Shown here: in pieces, positions 40,874 to 51,915 of the stretch
Position numbering within the stretch: position 1 is the first letter of the stretch
How the letters are laid out: the number at the start of each line of letters is the position of its first letter
Source of the DNA: Deefgea tanakiae
GTDB lineage: Bacteria > Pseudomonadota > Gammaproteobacteria > Burkholderiales > Chitinibacteraceae
Reading direction: 5' to 3'
Length of the DNA: 64,000 nucleotides
Assembly: GCF_019665765.1 (NCBI RefSeq)
Contig: NZ_CP081150.1
Span: 930,001 to 994,000, forward strand
Translations under genes and position numbers: made by a program
Notes under the pieces: model-generated
The model's input: the letters and a program-made list of their open reading frames with translations, nothing else
Databases searched by the model: none
What the model was told of the DNA's origin: nothing

Positions 40874-43732
40874 ATGACTGATACAACGCTACAACCAAGC
40901 ATCTCTCATGATGCGGCTGCCTATGCCAACTACAAAATTATCCGCCGTAATGGCTCAGTAGTGCCATTTGAACCATCGAAAATTTCGGTGGCACTCACCA
41001 AGGCATTCATCGCTGTGCAGGGCAGTCATGCAGCGTCTAGCGCTGCGGTGCGCGATCAAGTGCATTTGCTCACGGATGCGGCAGTATCGGCATTAATGCG
41101 CCGTAAACCAGAAGGTGGCGCAATTCATATTGAAGACATCCAAGACCAAGTCGAATTGGCTTTGATGCGTTCGGGCGAACACGATGTGGCGCGTGCCTAC
41201 GTGCTTTATCGCAGCGAACGTCAGCGTGAACGCGCTGCGGCTCGCCACGAGAGTGAGCCAGAACAACACGATATTAATGTCGTGTTTGAAGACGGTAGCT
41301 CGCGCCCGCTGGATTTAGTTAAAGTTAAAGCGCTGATTGCATCTGCGTGTACTGGTCTTGAGCAATACACTGACCAAGCAGTGATCTTGGCTGAAATGCT
41401 CAAAAACGTGTACGACGGTGTGTCGGCCGATGAATTACGCAAATCAGCTGTGCTCGCTGCGCGTACCTTCCTCGAAAATGATCCTGCTTATGGCTTGGTG
41501 ACGGCACGCTTGTTACTCAATACCATTCGCCGCGAAGTACTGGGTGTTGAAACTAGCCACGAAGAAATGGCAGAAACCTATGCCAGCTACTTCCCTCGCT
41601 TTATCAAGAAAGGGATTGAGGCTGAGTTGCTAGATGAAAAACTCGCTCAGTATGATTTAGATTTGTTGGCTGTTGCACTTGAACACAGCCGCGATTATCA
41701 GTTCGGCTATTTGGGTCTGCAAACTTTATACGACCGTTACTTCCTGCACATCAACGAACAACGCATCGAGTTGCCGCAAGTCTTCTTTATGCGCGTGGCG
41801 ATGGGCTTGGCGCTCAATGAAGTGAATCGTGAAGAACGCGCAATCGAGTTTTACAATGTCTTGTCTAGCTTTGACTTTATGTCATCAACGCCGACTTTGT
41901 TCAATTCAGGCACCCGCCACAGCCAAATGTCGAGCTGCTACTTGACGACCGTGCCCGATGATTTGGATGGTATTTTTGAGGCTTTAAAAGAAAACGCTCT
42001 GCTATCTAAATTTGCCGGTGGTTTGGGTAATGATTGGACGCCAGTGCGTGCGATGAATAGCCACATCAAAGGCACTAATGGCAAATCTCAGGGTGTTGTA
42101 CCATTCCTGAAAGTCGTGAACGACACTGCTGTTGCAGTGAATCAAGGTGGTAAACGCAAAGGCGCAGTCTGCGCTTACTTAGAAACTTGGCATGCCGACA
42201 TCGAAGAATTCCTCGAGTTGCGTAAAAATACCGGTGATGATCGTCGCCGTACGCATGATATGAATTCAGCCAACTGGATTCCAGACTTGTTCATGAAACG
42301 TGTGATGGAAGGTGGCGAGTGGACTTTGTTTAGCCCATCTGAAGTGCCTGATTTGCACGATAAAGTGGGTAAAGCGTTTGAAGCAGCGTACACCGCCTAC
42401 GAAGCCAAAGCTGCCCGTGGCGAAATGCGCGTTGCGAAAACCATCCCAGCACTGAGCCTATGGCGCAAAATGCTGACGATGCTGTTTGAAACTGGCCACC
42501 CATGGATCACGTTCAAAGACCCATGCAATATTCGCAGCCCGCAACAACACGTTGGTGTGGTTCACTCTTCAAACCTGTGTACTGAAATTACGCTCAATAC
42601 CAATGAAGAAGAAATCGCAGTTTGTAACTTGGGCTCGATTAACTTATTTAACCATTTGAAAAATGGTCAACTGGACGCTGAAAAACTGTCTCGCACGGTG
42701 AAAGTAGCGATGCGTATGCTCGATAACGTTATCGACATCAATTTCTACCCAGTTCGCAAAGCACGCACTTCGAACTTGAAACACCGTCCGGTTGGTTTGG
42801 GCATTATGGGCTTCCAAAACTGCTTGCATGAACTCGGCGTTCCTTATGCATCAGATGCTGCGGTTGAATTTGCCGATGTGTCGATGGAAACCGTGGCTTA
42901 CCACGCGTATTGGGCTTCGACTGAATTGGCGCAAGAGCGCGGCATCTATGCTTCGTACAAAGGTAGCTTGTGGGATCGTGGCATCTTGCCGCAAGACTCA
43001 ATGCGCCTCTTGGAAGAAGAGCGCGGCGGCTACCTCGAAGTGGATCGCAGCTCACGTTTGGATTGGACGATGTTGCGTGATCGCATCGCCGCCTACGGTA
43101 TGCGCAACTCCAACTGCTTGGCGATTGCACCAACCGCAACGATTTCAAACATCGTTGGCGTGGATGCGTGTATCGAGCCGACTTACCAAAACTTGTTCGT
43201 GAAATCGAACTTGTCAGGTGAATTTACCGTCATCAATGAACACCTCGTTCGCGATTTGAAAGCGCGCGGCCTGTGGGATGAAGTGATGGTGTCGGACTTG
43301 AAATACTTCGACGGTTCAGTGGCGCAAATCGATCGTATTCCGCAAGACCTGCGTGATTTGTATGCGACTGCATTTGAGATGGATCCGAAATGGTTGGTTG
43401 AAGCTGCTTCGCGTCGTCAAAAATGGATCGACCAAGCGCAATCGCTCAATATCTATATGGCCGGTGCATCAGGTAAGAAATTGGACGAGTTGTACAAACA
43501 CGCTTGGTTGCGCGGTCTAAAAACCACGTATTACCTCCGTACTTTGGCAGCAACGGCGGCAGAGAAATCAACCGGTCGTGGTGGAGAGTTGAATTCTGTA
43601 CCTGTTGATGGTGGTTTTGCAGCGGCGGCAGCGCAAGCGGCGATTGCAGCAGCAGCGGCAGTAGATAACACGCCAGCGACGGATGCGAAGTTTTGCTCGA
43701 TTGACAACCCCGACTGCGAAGCTTGCCAATAA
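40874..43732 (+). CDS. nrdA: Class Ia ribonucleotide reductase, alpha subunit
   Basis: 952 residues. N-terminal ATP-cone (IIRRNGSVVPFEPSKI) followed by a second cone-like region (~140-230), then the R1 barrel: S-T-P-T-L-F-N-S-G-T and S-S-C-Y-L, the N-L-C-T-E-I active-site loop with nearby C-N-L-G-S-I-N, and P-T-A-T-I-S-N-I-V-G. An Ala-rich linker (A-A-A-A-A...) leads to a cysteine-bearing tail (D-N-P-D-C-E-A-C-Q) that re-reduces the active site. It makes dNDPs with NrdB, whose gene is 3.1 kb downstream rather than adjacent. Confidence 0.97.
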   Translation: MTDTTLQPSISHDAAAYANYKIIRRNGSVVPFEPSKISVALTKAFIAVQGSHAASSAAVRDQVHLLTDAAVSALMRRKPEGGAIHIEDIQDQVELALMRSGEHDVARAYVLYRSERQRERAAARHESEPEQHDINVVFEDGSSRPLDLVKVKALIASACTGLEQYTDQAVILAEMLKNVYDGVSADELRKSAVLAARTFLENDPAYGLVTARLLLNTIRREVLGVETSHEEMAETYASYFPRFIKKGIEAELLDEKLAQYDLDLLAVALEHSRDYQFGYLGLQTLYDRYFLHINEQRIELPQVFFMRVAMGLALNEVNREERAIEFYNVLSSFDFMSSTPTLFNSGTRHSQMSSCYLTTVPDDLDGIFEALKENALLSKFAGGLGNDWTPVRAMNSHIKGTNGKSQGVVPFLKVVNDTAVAVNQGGKRKGAVCAYLETWHADIEEFLELRKNTGDDRRRTHDMNSANWIPDLFMKRVMEGGEWTLFSPSEVPDLHDKVGKAFEAAYTAYEAKAARGEMRVAKTIPALSLWRKMLTMLFETGHPWITFKDPCNIRSPQQHVGVVHSSNLCTEITLNTNEEEIAVCNLGSINLFNHLKNGQLDAEKLSRTVKVAMRMLDNVIDINFYPVRKARTSNLKHRPVGLGIMGFQNCLHELGVPYASDAAVEFADVSMETVAYHAYWASTELAQERGIYASYKGSLWDRGILPQDSMRLLEEERGGYLEVDRSSRLDWTMLRDRIAAYGMRNSNCLAIAPTATISNIVGVDACIEPTYQNLFVKSNLSGEFTVINEHLVRDLKARGLWDEVMVSDLKYFDGSVAQIDRIPQDLRDLYATAFEMDPKWLVEAASRRQKWIDQAQSLNIYMAGASGKKLDELYKHAWLRGLKTTYYLRTLAATAAEKSTGRGGELNSVPVDGGFAAAAAQAAIAAAAAVDNTPATDAKFCSIDNPDCEACQ

Positions 43733-43839
43733 GCAAGCGCAGCAGGCTGGGTTGCTGCGAAGCAACAATCCAGATCGCCAGAGTATTCTGGCGCTCGCCC
43801 GAAAGGGCGGGCGAGGCTTGCCAGTAATCATCTGTTTTT

Positions 43840-44045
43840 AGTGCCTACGGCACCGGTGTTTTCGGTGCCGCTCCCGCGGCGGGGGATACTTTCTTTGCGT
43901 CGCCAAAGAAAGTACCAAAGAAAGGCGACCCGAGGCGCACATCGGTCCCCGATGCCCTCGCGTGGCGTGAGCCAAACGATAAGGCTGTTTGTCTCACTTC
44001 GTGCTCGGTGTGCTTGGACGGGAGGTTTAAGCCCCAGCCCAACGA
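43840..44045 (+). repeat. Long intergenic repeat, left-type block, copy 1
   Basis: Contains the hairpin TACTTTCTTTG/CAAAGAAAGTA (43887-43914) and a GGTCCCCGATG...GTGGCGTGAGCCAAACGATAA segment shared with 49440-49705. Short ORFs inside it are spurious. Part of the 43733-44563 gene-free stretch. Confidence 0.8.
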
Positions 44046-44127
44046 GCGTGGCATAGCATTTGTGTTTTTTGCTGTGTTGATCTTGTATTTTAAATTAGAT
44101 GTATCTGCTTGTGGGCTTTTATTAATA

Positions 44128-44372
44128 AGGCCTAGATGGCAATACATCTATTTTGTTTTAGTCTCGTTAAGCTGCACAAGATCCCTTGTGTCGCGCCGAG
44201 CGAGGAACAAGCGGCAAGGGGGTTTCGGCGGGCTCTGTTTTGTTAAAGCCCGACGCCTTGCCGATTGTCCGCAGCGAGGGTACCGACGAAGTCGGCGCAG
44301 ATACTAGGGGCGCCTTCTTTTGCTTACTTTTCTTGGCGAAGCAAGAAAAGTAAGTGCCGCGCGGCATTAGCG
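44128..44372 (+). repeat. Long intergenic repeat, right-type block, copy 1
   Basis: Shared with 49832-50100 and 51032-51303: CCTAGATGGCAATACATC, AGATCCCTTGTGTCGCGCCG, TTGTCCGCAGCGAGGG. It ends in the hairpin CTTACTTTTCTTG/CAAGAAAAGTAAG (44323-44354) and GTGCCGCGCGGCAT. Confidence 0.85.
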
Positions 44373-44530
44373 CCTGCAATGGCAGGAAGAGCATAACAAT
44401 TTAGAAATGAAGTGATTTGTGTTTTATGGGTATTTGGATCTATGCATTATTAAATGATGTCTATATTTCTATACCCTTGGCATCGCTCTGCGGTGCCGAT
44501 ATTTAAAGCGATTCTTGAGAGTTGTTTTAA

Positions 44531-45589
<1,059 letters not shown>

Positions 45590-45591
45590 TC

Positions 45592-46161
45592 ATGTTGAAA
45601 AGCCTTGTTCTTGTGTTGAGTTTTGTATTGGCTGGCTGTGCCAGCATGCGCCCACCTGTAGAAAATGGCCGTCTTAATCCACCACCGGGCCAAGGCTTGG
45701 CGATTATTGCACTGACTGCTCAATCGTTTAGCGACGATACGGCTGATTTGGCCTTACACATCAGTGGCCCTAGTGGCAGAACTACAGCGCATATGCGTCT
45801 TGCTACCGATTTTATTCGTGCGCCGGGCAGTACCCATAACTCAACAGGGCGGCTGCTGGTGCTGGCCTTGCCGGCAGGGCAGCACATGATCACCAATGCA
45901 ACGGGCTCATGGCGACGTGATAGCAACAGCTCAATGTTCATGCGTGAGTTTATTAATGTCGATATTCAGCAGCCCTTTAACTTGGCCGCTGGCGAAGTGG
46001 TTTATCTAGGCCAAGTGCATGTGAATATGAACTTTCGCTCTGATGTGCGGTTTAGCCAAAATATCGAACGAGATTTTTTTGATTTAAACGCTCGTAGTGG
46101 CGTCACTGATGTGAGCAATATCGTCATTCGGCCGCTCAATGCCGCCGCGACAGTGCAATAG
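45592..46161 (+). CDS. Lipoprotein, paralogue 1
   Basis: 189 residues. Signal with lipobox L-A-G-C (Cys16) and a beta-rich domain ending FDLNARSGVTDVSNIVIRPL. 60-70% alike by eye to the next gene; the largest difference is an extra ~25 residues in the middle of paralogue 2. Common motif L-P-A-G-Q-H-M-I-x-N-x-T-G-S-W and AAGEVVYLGQVHVNM. Such AGEVxYLG domains occur in DUF2846-type envelope lipoproteins. Function unknown. Confidence 0.75.
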   Translation: MLKSLVLVLSFVLAGCASMRPPVENGRLNPPPGQGLAIIALTAQSFSDDTADLALHISGPSGRTTAHMRLATDFIRAPGSTHNSTGRLLVLALPAGQHMITNATGSWRRDSNSSMFMREFINVDIQQPFNLAAGEVVYLGQVHVNMNFRSDVRFSQNIERDFFDLNARSGVTDVSNIVIRPLNAAATVQ

Positions 46162-46193
46162 AAGTTTATGAAAAAAAGGAAAAGGAATTAAAG

Positions 46194-46826
46194 ATGTGGA
46201 AAAGCCTCGTGCTTGGATTGAGTTTGGTTTTGGGCGGTTGTGCCAGTGTGCCAGCGCCAGTTGAAAACGGCCGCCTAACCCCGCCTGCGGGCTACGGTAT
46301 TGCCATTATTGCGCTGACTGGCCAATCGTTTAATGATCGCTCAGCTGATTTAGCCTTGCACATCGATGGCCCAGCCGGCAAAACGACCGAACAAATCAAC
46401 CTTGGCACTGACTTGATTCGTGCGCCAAGTAATCCTGATTACTTAAGGGGGCGACCATTGACGTTCTCGTTTAGACCTTTAGGCATTCAAGTTGGCAATA
46501 GCCAGAATTCAAGCGGCCGTGTTTTGGTGCTGCCTTTGCCTGCTGGCCAACACATGGTGAAAAATGTTACAGGCTCGTGGCTACGAGAGGGCGTTCAGTC
46601 CTCTAGTCGTGAAATGGTGAATGTTCAAATTCAGCAGCCCTTTAGCTTAGCCGCTGGCGAAGTCGTTTATCTCGGCCAAGTGCATGTGAATATGAGTTTT
46701 CGCTCGGAAGTGCAGTTTAGCGTTAATCCAGAGCGAGACTTTTTTGATTTAGAAGCCCGCCGTGGCGTCACAGATTTTAGCAATATCGTAAGTCGGCCGC
46801 TCAATGCCGCCGCGACAGTTCAATAA
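46194..46826 (+). CDS. Lipoprotein, paralogue 2
   Basis: 210 residues. Lipobox L-G-G-C (Cys16), same domain as the upstream gene, with extra residues (DYLRGRPLTFSFRPLG). Strong SD (AAAAGGAATTAAAG). A tandem duplication with divergence. Probably envelope-located. Ends 32 nt before nrdB; the junction has a short duplication (CGACAGTTCAATA twice). Confidence 0.75.
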   Translation: MWKSLVLGLSLVLGGCASVPAPVENGRLTPPAGYGIAIIALTGQSFNDRSADLALHIDGPAGKTTEQINLGTDLIRAPSNPDYLRGRPLTFSFRPLGIQVGNSQNSSGRVLVLPLPAGQHMVKNVTGSWLREGVQSSSREMVNVQIQQPFSLAAGEVVYLGQVHVNMSFRSEVQFSVNPERDFFDLEARRGVTDFSNIVSRPLNAAATVQ

Positions 46827-46858
46827 GAAACACGACAGTTCAATAGAAAGGAAACATC

Positions 46859-47959
46859 ATGCTTAGCTTCGACGAAGACACTATCAACCGCCCAGCGGCA
46901 GCACCTGCCGCAACGCCGACGGCCAGCACTGCTACACCCGCAGTTAAACGCATTAGCGCCGACGACAAACGCGTCATCAACGGCACCACCGATGTGAATC
47001 AATTGGTTCCGTTTAAGCACAAATGGGCGTGGGAAAAATACCTCGCGCAGTGCGCAAACCACTGGATGCCGCAAGAAGTAAACATGCAGCGCGACATCGA
47101 GCAATGGAAAACTGGCCAACTCACTGAAGACGAAATGCGTCTGGTAAAACGCAATCTCGGCTTTTTCGTGACTGCGGACAGTTTGGCCGCCAACAACATC
47201 GTGCTGGGTACCTACCGCCAAATCACCTCGCCAGAATGCCGCCAGTTCTTGCTGCGCCAAGCGTTTGACGAAGCGATCCACACCCACGCTTACCAATACA
47301 TCGTTGAATCCTTGGGTTTGGACGAGGGCGAAGTCTTTAACGCCTACAACGAAGTGGCGTCGATCAAGAATAAAGATGATTTCTTGATGCCATTTATCGA
47401 TGTACTCACAAACCCAGCATTCAAAACCGGCACGCTCGAAACCGACCAGCAATTGCTGCGCTCGATCATCGTCTTCGCCTGCATTATGGAAGGCCTGTTC
47501 TTCTACGTCGGCTTCGTGCAAATCTTGGCGCTTGGCCGTCAAAACAAAATGACCGGCGCCGCCGAGCAATATCAATACATCCTGCGCGATGAATCAATGC
47601 ACTGCAATTTTGGTATCGACTTGATCAACACGATCAAAATGGAAAATCCAGAATTGTGGACCGAAAGCTTTAAGGCCGAATTGGTGGGCTTGTTCCAACA
47701 CGCCGTTGAGCTGGAATATGCCTACGCCGAAGACACCATGCCACGCGGTGTATTGGGCCTGAATGCGGCGCAATTTAAAGAATATCTGCGTTTCATCGCC
47801 AATCGCCGTATGCAGCAAATTGGTTTGAATGAATTATTCCCAGGCGTCACCAATCCATTCCCGTGGATGAGTGAAATGATTGATTTGAAGAAAGAGAAAA
47901 ACTTCTTTGAAACTCGCGTAACGGAATATCAAACGGGTGGGGCATTGAGCTGGGATTAA
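46859..47959 (+). CDS. nrdB: Class Ia ribonucleotide reductase, beta subunit
   Basis: 366 residues, AAAGGA upstream. Ferritin-like R2 with diiron ligands visible in D-E-A-I-H-T-H-A-Y (Glu-x-x-His) and D-E-S-M-H-C-N-F (second E-x-x-H), the radical Tyr in the preceding helix area, and a C-terminal '[18 protein letters not shown]' tail that docks on NrdA. A large antisense ORF (46820-47575) is only the shadow of this gene. Confidence 0.96.
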   Translation: MLSFDEDTINRPAAAPAATPTASTATPAVKRISADDKRVINGTTDVNQLVPFKHKWAWEKYLAQCANHWMPQEVNMQRDIEQWKTGQLTEDEMRLVKRNLGFFVTADSLAANNIVLGTYRQITSPECRQFLLRQAFDEAIHTHAYQYIVESLGLDEGEVFNAYNEVASIKNKDDFLMPFIDVLTNPAFKTGTLETDQQLLRSIIVFACIMEGLFFYVGFVQILALGRQNKMTGAAEQYQYILRDESMHCNFGIDLINTIKMENPELWTESFKAELVGLFQHAVELEYAYAEDTMPRGVLGLNAAQFKEYLRFIANRRMQQIGLNELFPGVTNPFPWMSEMIDLKKEKNFFETRVTEYQTGGALSWD

Positions 47960-47986
47960 GATTTGCTTCGTAATTTGTATGTACTC

Positions 47987-48010
47987 AAGGTCGCCTAGGC
48001 GGCCTTTTTT
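47987..48010 (+). terminator. nrdB terminator
   Basis: AAGGTCGCC-TA-GGCGGCCTT then six T. Confidence 0.85.
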
Positions 48011-48021
48011 GTGAGGTTGAT

Positions 48022-49362
48022 ATGGATAAATTTCTCGAAGTTTACATTTCCCGCTGGAGAGAGCCAGTATTTGGATATTTCGTGCTGCCTATAATGATAT
48101 TTTTGATTGTTGCACCTATTTGGTCATCAATAAAAATTTCTCAAAGTAGTTGGGAACATTTAGGTGTTGCATTTCTTTTTTCACTGGGAGTAATTTATTT
48201 TACATTCAAGGCTAATAGATTGCCCAGCTGTAAGCCTGGAAAGTTAAATTTTGTAGTCGCAATATCAGGAAAAAATGAAGGTAACCTTATAGAGGATTTC
48301 TTTGAAGAAATTAAGGCGCAAATGAAGAGTTCTGCAGTAGTCAAAGACGTTAATTTTGTACTACTTAATCCTTATTTGAGCAAAAAAGTAATCGAAATGA
48401 ATCCTGTAGTTGCTAGGGAAAAATTAGCTGCTCATTATTATATATATGGTAAGTTGGTTAATAGAAAAAAAGCAGGCAATGATGTTGTGGTGATCTCGCT
48501 TGATGGCGCTGTATTTCATGGTAGGTCACTTAATTCAGAAGATGCACAATTATTTGCGAATGAATTTAGAACAGTTCTACCTGAAAAACAGCAGATTTCA
48601 ATTAATGATTCACTGAGTGATTTAGAATTTTCTGCAGGTAACGTTGTACATGGATCTAAATATATTTTGGCATGCGCTTCTGCGATGGCTGGTGATTATG
48701 AGTTTTCATATACTTTACTTTGTGAGTTGAAGGATACAATAAGAAAATCCACGTCTAAACAAGAGATTGGATTGGAATATATCCGAAGAGTTGTTAATGC
48801 ACGGATTGATGAAGTATTACTTGCTTATTCAAGAGCTCTTCATGGCATTTGGAGAGAAACTAAAGATAAGGAAACTTTGACACGGGCGATTGAGGTTCTT
48901 GAAGATCGAAAGAAGCATATTGGACGATACGATTATTCGTATCGAATTCAGAAGGCGATATATTTGTTCTCTAATGAGAGGAAAATTCAAAATGCTTTGA
49001 GGGAAATCGATCAGGCTCGTGCTCTTAATATTTCTTGCTCTTTATGGCGATTTTCTCGCGCTTTTTTATTGGCCTACTCTGGTAGACACGAAGAAGCGTT
49101 GAATGAATATTTGAATTTGTCTAAGTCTGATTATGAGCCAATTACGTTGTTTGAAGTTCAAGAATTTATTGAATGGGTAATCCAAGAAGAACCTGATAAA
49201 AAATATTTTTATTATTACCTCGGTCTGATTAATCAACTTTTAGTTGGCGATAATGAACTTGCTGCGCAAGATTATATAAAGGCAATTGAGCACGGATTGC
49301 CCGATCCTCTAATTAAAAATTGGAAAAAGAATGGATTGAACCAAGAAGCTATAGCCGTGTAG
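48022..49362 (+). CDS. Membrane protein with TPR-like C-terminal region, unknown
   Basis: 446 residues, GAGG upstream. Two TM segments (~18-36 and ~45-62), then a ~130-residue alpha/beta domain (LNFVVAISGKNEG..., HYYIYGKLVNRK) and a helical C-terminal region with TPR-like periodicity (ALREIDQARALNIS..., FSRAFLLAYSGRHEEALNEYL). AT-rich versus flanking nrdB and next to the long repeats, so likely acquired. No recognised family; a role in defence or stress is a guess only. Confidence 0.6.
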   Translation: MDKFLEVYISRWREPVFGYFVLPIMIFLIVAPIWSSIKISQSSWEHLGVAFLFSLGVIYFTFKANRLPSCKPGKLNFVVAISGKNEGNLIEDFFEEIKAQMKSSAVVKDVNFVLLNPYLSKKVIEMNPVVAREKLAAHYYIYGKLVNRKKAGNDVVVISLDGAVFHGRSLNSEDAQLFANEFRTVLPEKQQISINDSLSDLEFSAGNVVHGSKYILACASAMAGDYEFSYTLLCELKDTIRKSTSKQEIGLEYIRRVVNARIDEVLLAYSRALHGIWRETKDKETLTRAIEVLEDRKKHIGRYDYSYRIQKAIYLFSNERKIQNALREIDQARALNISCSLWRFSRAFLLAYSGRHEEALNEYLNLSKSDYEPITLFEVQEFIEWVIQEEPDKKYFYYYLGLINQLLVGDNELAAQDYIKAIEHGLPDPLIKNWKKNGLNQEAIAV

Positions 49363-49439
49363 CCATGAAGTACCGTAGGTTGGGCTAAGCCTGCGCAGCC
49401 CAACGTTTACCGCGATGAATAAACCGCTAGATTGATTCT

Positions 49440-49705
49440 GGCGGTTTTGTTTTATGCGGCTGCGCCGCGAAGGTTTTGGGGCGTGGGCTGCGCGCGGCAG
49501 GTTCATTTCTTTTGCTTCTCCAAAAGAAACGAACCAAAGAAAAGGAGCCCCGGGCGCGCATCGGTCCCCGATGAGCTCTGCACCCCGCGTCGCTAAGCGG
49601 CAAAGCCGCTAAGCTTTGGCGTCGCCTCGAGTGGCGTGAGCCAAACGATAAAGCCGTTTGTCTCCCTTCGTGCTTCGGTGCGCTTAGACGGGATGGAAAA
49701 CCATG
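49440..49705 (+). repeat. Long intergenic repeat, left-type block, copy 2
   Basis: Shares GGTCCCCGATG, TGGCGTGAGCCAAACGATAA and the TTTCTTTTG/CAAAAGAAA hairpin with 43840-44045, with an extra CGCTAAGCGGCAAAGCCGC insertion. Confidence 0.75.
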
Positions 49706-49754
49706 ATTCCACCACTGGCGTGCTTGGTGTCGAATCGCTCCTGACATTACATCG

Positions 49755-50100
49755 TCGCTGGATTCCGGCTTGCGCCGGAATGATGAGTCAAAGATAGTTC
49801 CTATGTATTTAATCGTAGCCATTGATTAACAGTGCCTAGAAGGCAATACATCGACTTATTTTCAAAACTCGTTGAGCTGCGCGAGATCCCTTGTGTCGCG
49901 CCGAGCGAGGAACAAGCGGGGCGGGGTTTTTGTGGTCAATGTTTGAGGCCGCAGGCCGAGTTTTGACCGCAACCGCCTCGATTGTCCGCAGCGAGGGAAC
50001 GGGCGTAGCCCGCGCAGATACCAGGGTCGCCTTTCTTTGGCCTACTTTTCTTTGGCGAAGCAAAGAAAAGTAGGTGCCGCGCGGCATCAGCGCGACTCAC
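49755..50100 (+). repeat. Long direct repeat flanking the NAD(P)-binding gene, left
   Basis: ~340 bp nearly identical to 50960-51303: AATGATGAGTC, ATGTATTTAATCGTAGCCAT, GCGAGATCCC, TTGTGGTCAATG, hairpin CCTACTTTTCTTTG/CAAAGAAAAGTAGG (50041-50074). Together with 49440-49705 this fills most of the 49363-50297 gap. Confidence 0.85.
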
Positions 50101-50297
50101 TTTGAAAGAACACAAAAGCTTTTGACCTCGCAAAAACTTCATGTTTTTTATGAATTGTCCAGCGAACTAAAGAAAGTCAATGCCGCATGGCATCAGTACG
50201 CCGCACGTCAAAAGAGCATGTATTCAACCACAGCTATTGATTTGTAAAGCACAGCTAGTAATACTCATCAGTAATTACAAATTAATTGGACTCGGCC

Positions 50298-50942
50298 ATG
50301 AAAACGGTACTGATTTTGGGCGCAACAGGCGCAGTGGGGCGCCATTTACTGGCGCAAGCTTTGCAGCACCCCGACATTGCCCGCGTGATTGCCCCAACTC
50401 GGCGTGCGCTGCCAGCCCATGCAAAGCTTGAAAATCCCATTGTTGATTTTGAATCGCTACCGCTCGATGCGCCATGGTGGCATGTCGATGCGGCTCTGTG
50501 TGCGCTCGGGACGACGCTGAAAACAGCGGGCTCAGCCGCCGCATTTCGCCGTGTGGATTACGACTATATTCTGAACGCGGCACAGCGACTGCGTGCAGCG
50601 GGTACGCCGTGCTTGGTGCTCAATTCGACGATGGGCGCCAATGCATCCGCGCGTGGCTTGTATCTCAAAACCAAAGGCGAAACCGAGCGCGATGTGATGG
50701 CTTTGGGTTTTGCGTCTTTAACCATCGTGCGTCCTTCGCTATTGAATGCAGGAAAACGACCTGAGCAACGTCTGGCTGAAGACATCGGTTTGTGCTTGGA
50801 TCGTTACCTTGGACGCTGGATACCGCTGAAATGGCGCGCCATTGAAGTCGAAAAAGTCGCACAAAACATGCTCAAAGCAGCATTAGCCGCCAAACCCGGC
50901 GTGAGTTGGCTTGAATCAGCCGAGTTGCACTCAGAAAAGTAA
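50298..50942 (+). CDS. NAD(P)-binding oxidoreductase/NmrA-HIM1-like protein
   Basis: 214 residues from ATG 50298. Rossmann motif V-L-I-L-G-A-T-G-A-V-G-R-H-L (4-17), then a compact atypical SDR body (V-D-Y-D-Y-I-L-N-A-A; L-N-S-T-M-G-A-N; K-x-x-x-E). It lies between two nearly identical ~340-bp direct repeats and has no obvious partner. Substrate not identifiable. Confidence 0.75.
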   Translation: MKTVLILGATGAVGRHLLAQALQHPDIARVIAPTRRALPAHAKLENPIVDFESLPLDAPWWHVDAALCALGTTLKTAGSAAAFRRVDYDYILNAAQRLRAAGTPCLVLNSTMGANASARGLYLKTKGETERDVMALGFASLTIVRPSLLNAGKRPEQRLAEDIGLCLDRYLGRWIPLKWRAIEVEKVAQNMLKAALAAKPGVSWLESAELHSEK

Positions 50943-50959
50943 ATTCGGCCTTGCAACTG

Positions 50960-51303
50960 AATTCCAGCCCGCACCGGAGTGATGAGTCTATAGGAATGTC
51001 GATGTATTTAATCGTAGCCATTGAACCGCAATGCCTAGATGGCAATACATCGAGTTAATTCCAAACCTCGTTGAGCTGCTCAAGATCCCTTGTGTCAAGC
51101 CGAGCGAGGAACAAGCGGGGCGGGGTTTTTGTGGTCAATGTTTGAGGCCGTAGGCCGAGTTTTGACCGCAACCGCCTCGATTGTCCGCAGCGAGGGTACG
51201 GGCGTAGCCCGCGCAGATACAGGGTTGCCTTTCTTTGGCCTACTTTTCTTTGGCAAAGCAAAGAAAAGTAGGTGCCGCGCGGCATCAGCGCGACTCACAT
51301 TGA
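50960..51303 (+). repeat. Long direct repeat flanking the NAD(P)-binding gene, right
   Basis: Copy of 49755-50100; hairpin CCTACTTTTCTTTG/CAAAGAAAAGTAGG at 51239-51272. Short ORFs such as MPRGTYFSLL... in it are spurious. Confidence 0.85.
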
Positions 51304-51409
51304 GAGAACTCGGACGCAATCGGTATCCCACCCCAACAAACCCATAGCCCAATCGCCCACGATTGGATAAAATCGCGCGCTTAAAAGTCATTGAATCATC
51401 GAGAAATTT

Positions 51410-51766
51410 ATGCGCGCACTACGTTGGATTGTTGGTCGAGGTATTTTGGGTTTAAACGCCGTATTCGCGCCGAAAAAAGCACAACACTCGGCTGAGCGCC
51501 AAGCTTGGTTGGATCAACAAACCCAGACATTGACCCTGTACCAATACGAAGCCTGCCCATTTTGCGTCAAAGTGCGCCGCGCACTACGCCGCCAAGGTCT
51601 GAATATCAAAACCGTCGATGCCAAACAAGCCGAGCATAAAGCGGTGTTGGCAGAGCAGGGCGGCAAAGTGCAAGTGCCATGTTTACGCATAGCAGAGAAT
51701 AACGAAGTGCAATGGATGTACGAATCGAGCAGCATTATTCAGTATTTAGAACAACGCTTTGCTTAA
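51410..51766 (+). CDS. Membrane-proximal glutaredoxin-family protein
   Basis: 118 residues. An N-terminal ~25-residue hydrophobic/basic helix (RALRWIVGRGILGLNAV) precedes a glutaredoxin domain with C-P-F-C (51-54), V-P-C-L (cis-Pro) and a C-terminal S-S-x-I-I-Q-Y-L helix. It is a thiol-disulfide or glutathione-linked oxidoreductase. It may be membrane-tethered. Monocistronic. Confidence 0.82.
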   Translation: MRALRWIVGRGILGLNAVFAPKKAQHSAERQAWLDQQTQTLTLYQYEACPFCVKVRRALRRQGLNIKTVDAKQAEHKAVLAEQGGKVQVPCLRIAENNEVQWMYESSSIIQYLEQRFA

Positions 51767-51915
51767 TCCCTGACGCCTTTGGCGCAATCTGGCCGAGGCT
51801 CCGTAACACATCAAAACCGCTGGATGAATTCTGGCGGTTTTTTTGTGGCTGCGCGTCTGCAACAGGTTCAGGTTTTAACCCGCCGCCGTTTGAGTGACAT
51901 CGATTTGCTATATGC

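Noticed and set aside
46820-47575. 251-codon minus-strand ORF
   Set aside because: Exact antisense shadow of nrdB, which is certain.
51055-51285. MPRGTYFSLL-type ORFs in the long repeats
   Set aside because: The same frame recurs in every repeat copy with frameshifts and follows the DNA hairpin; no translation signal.
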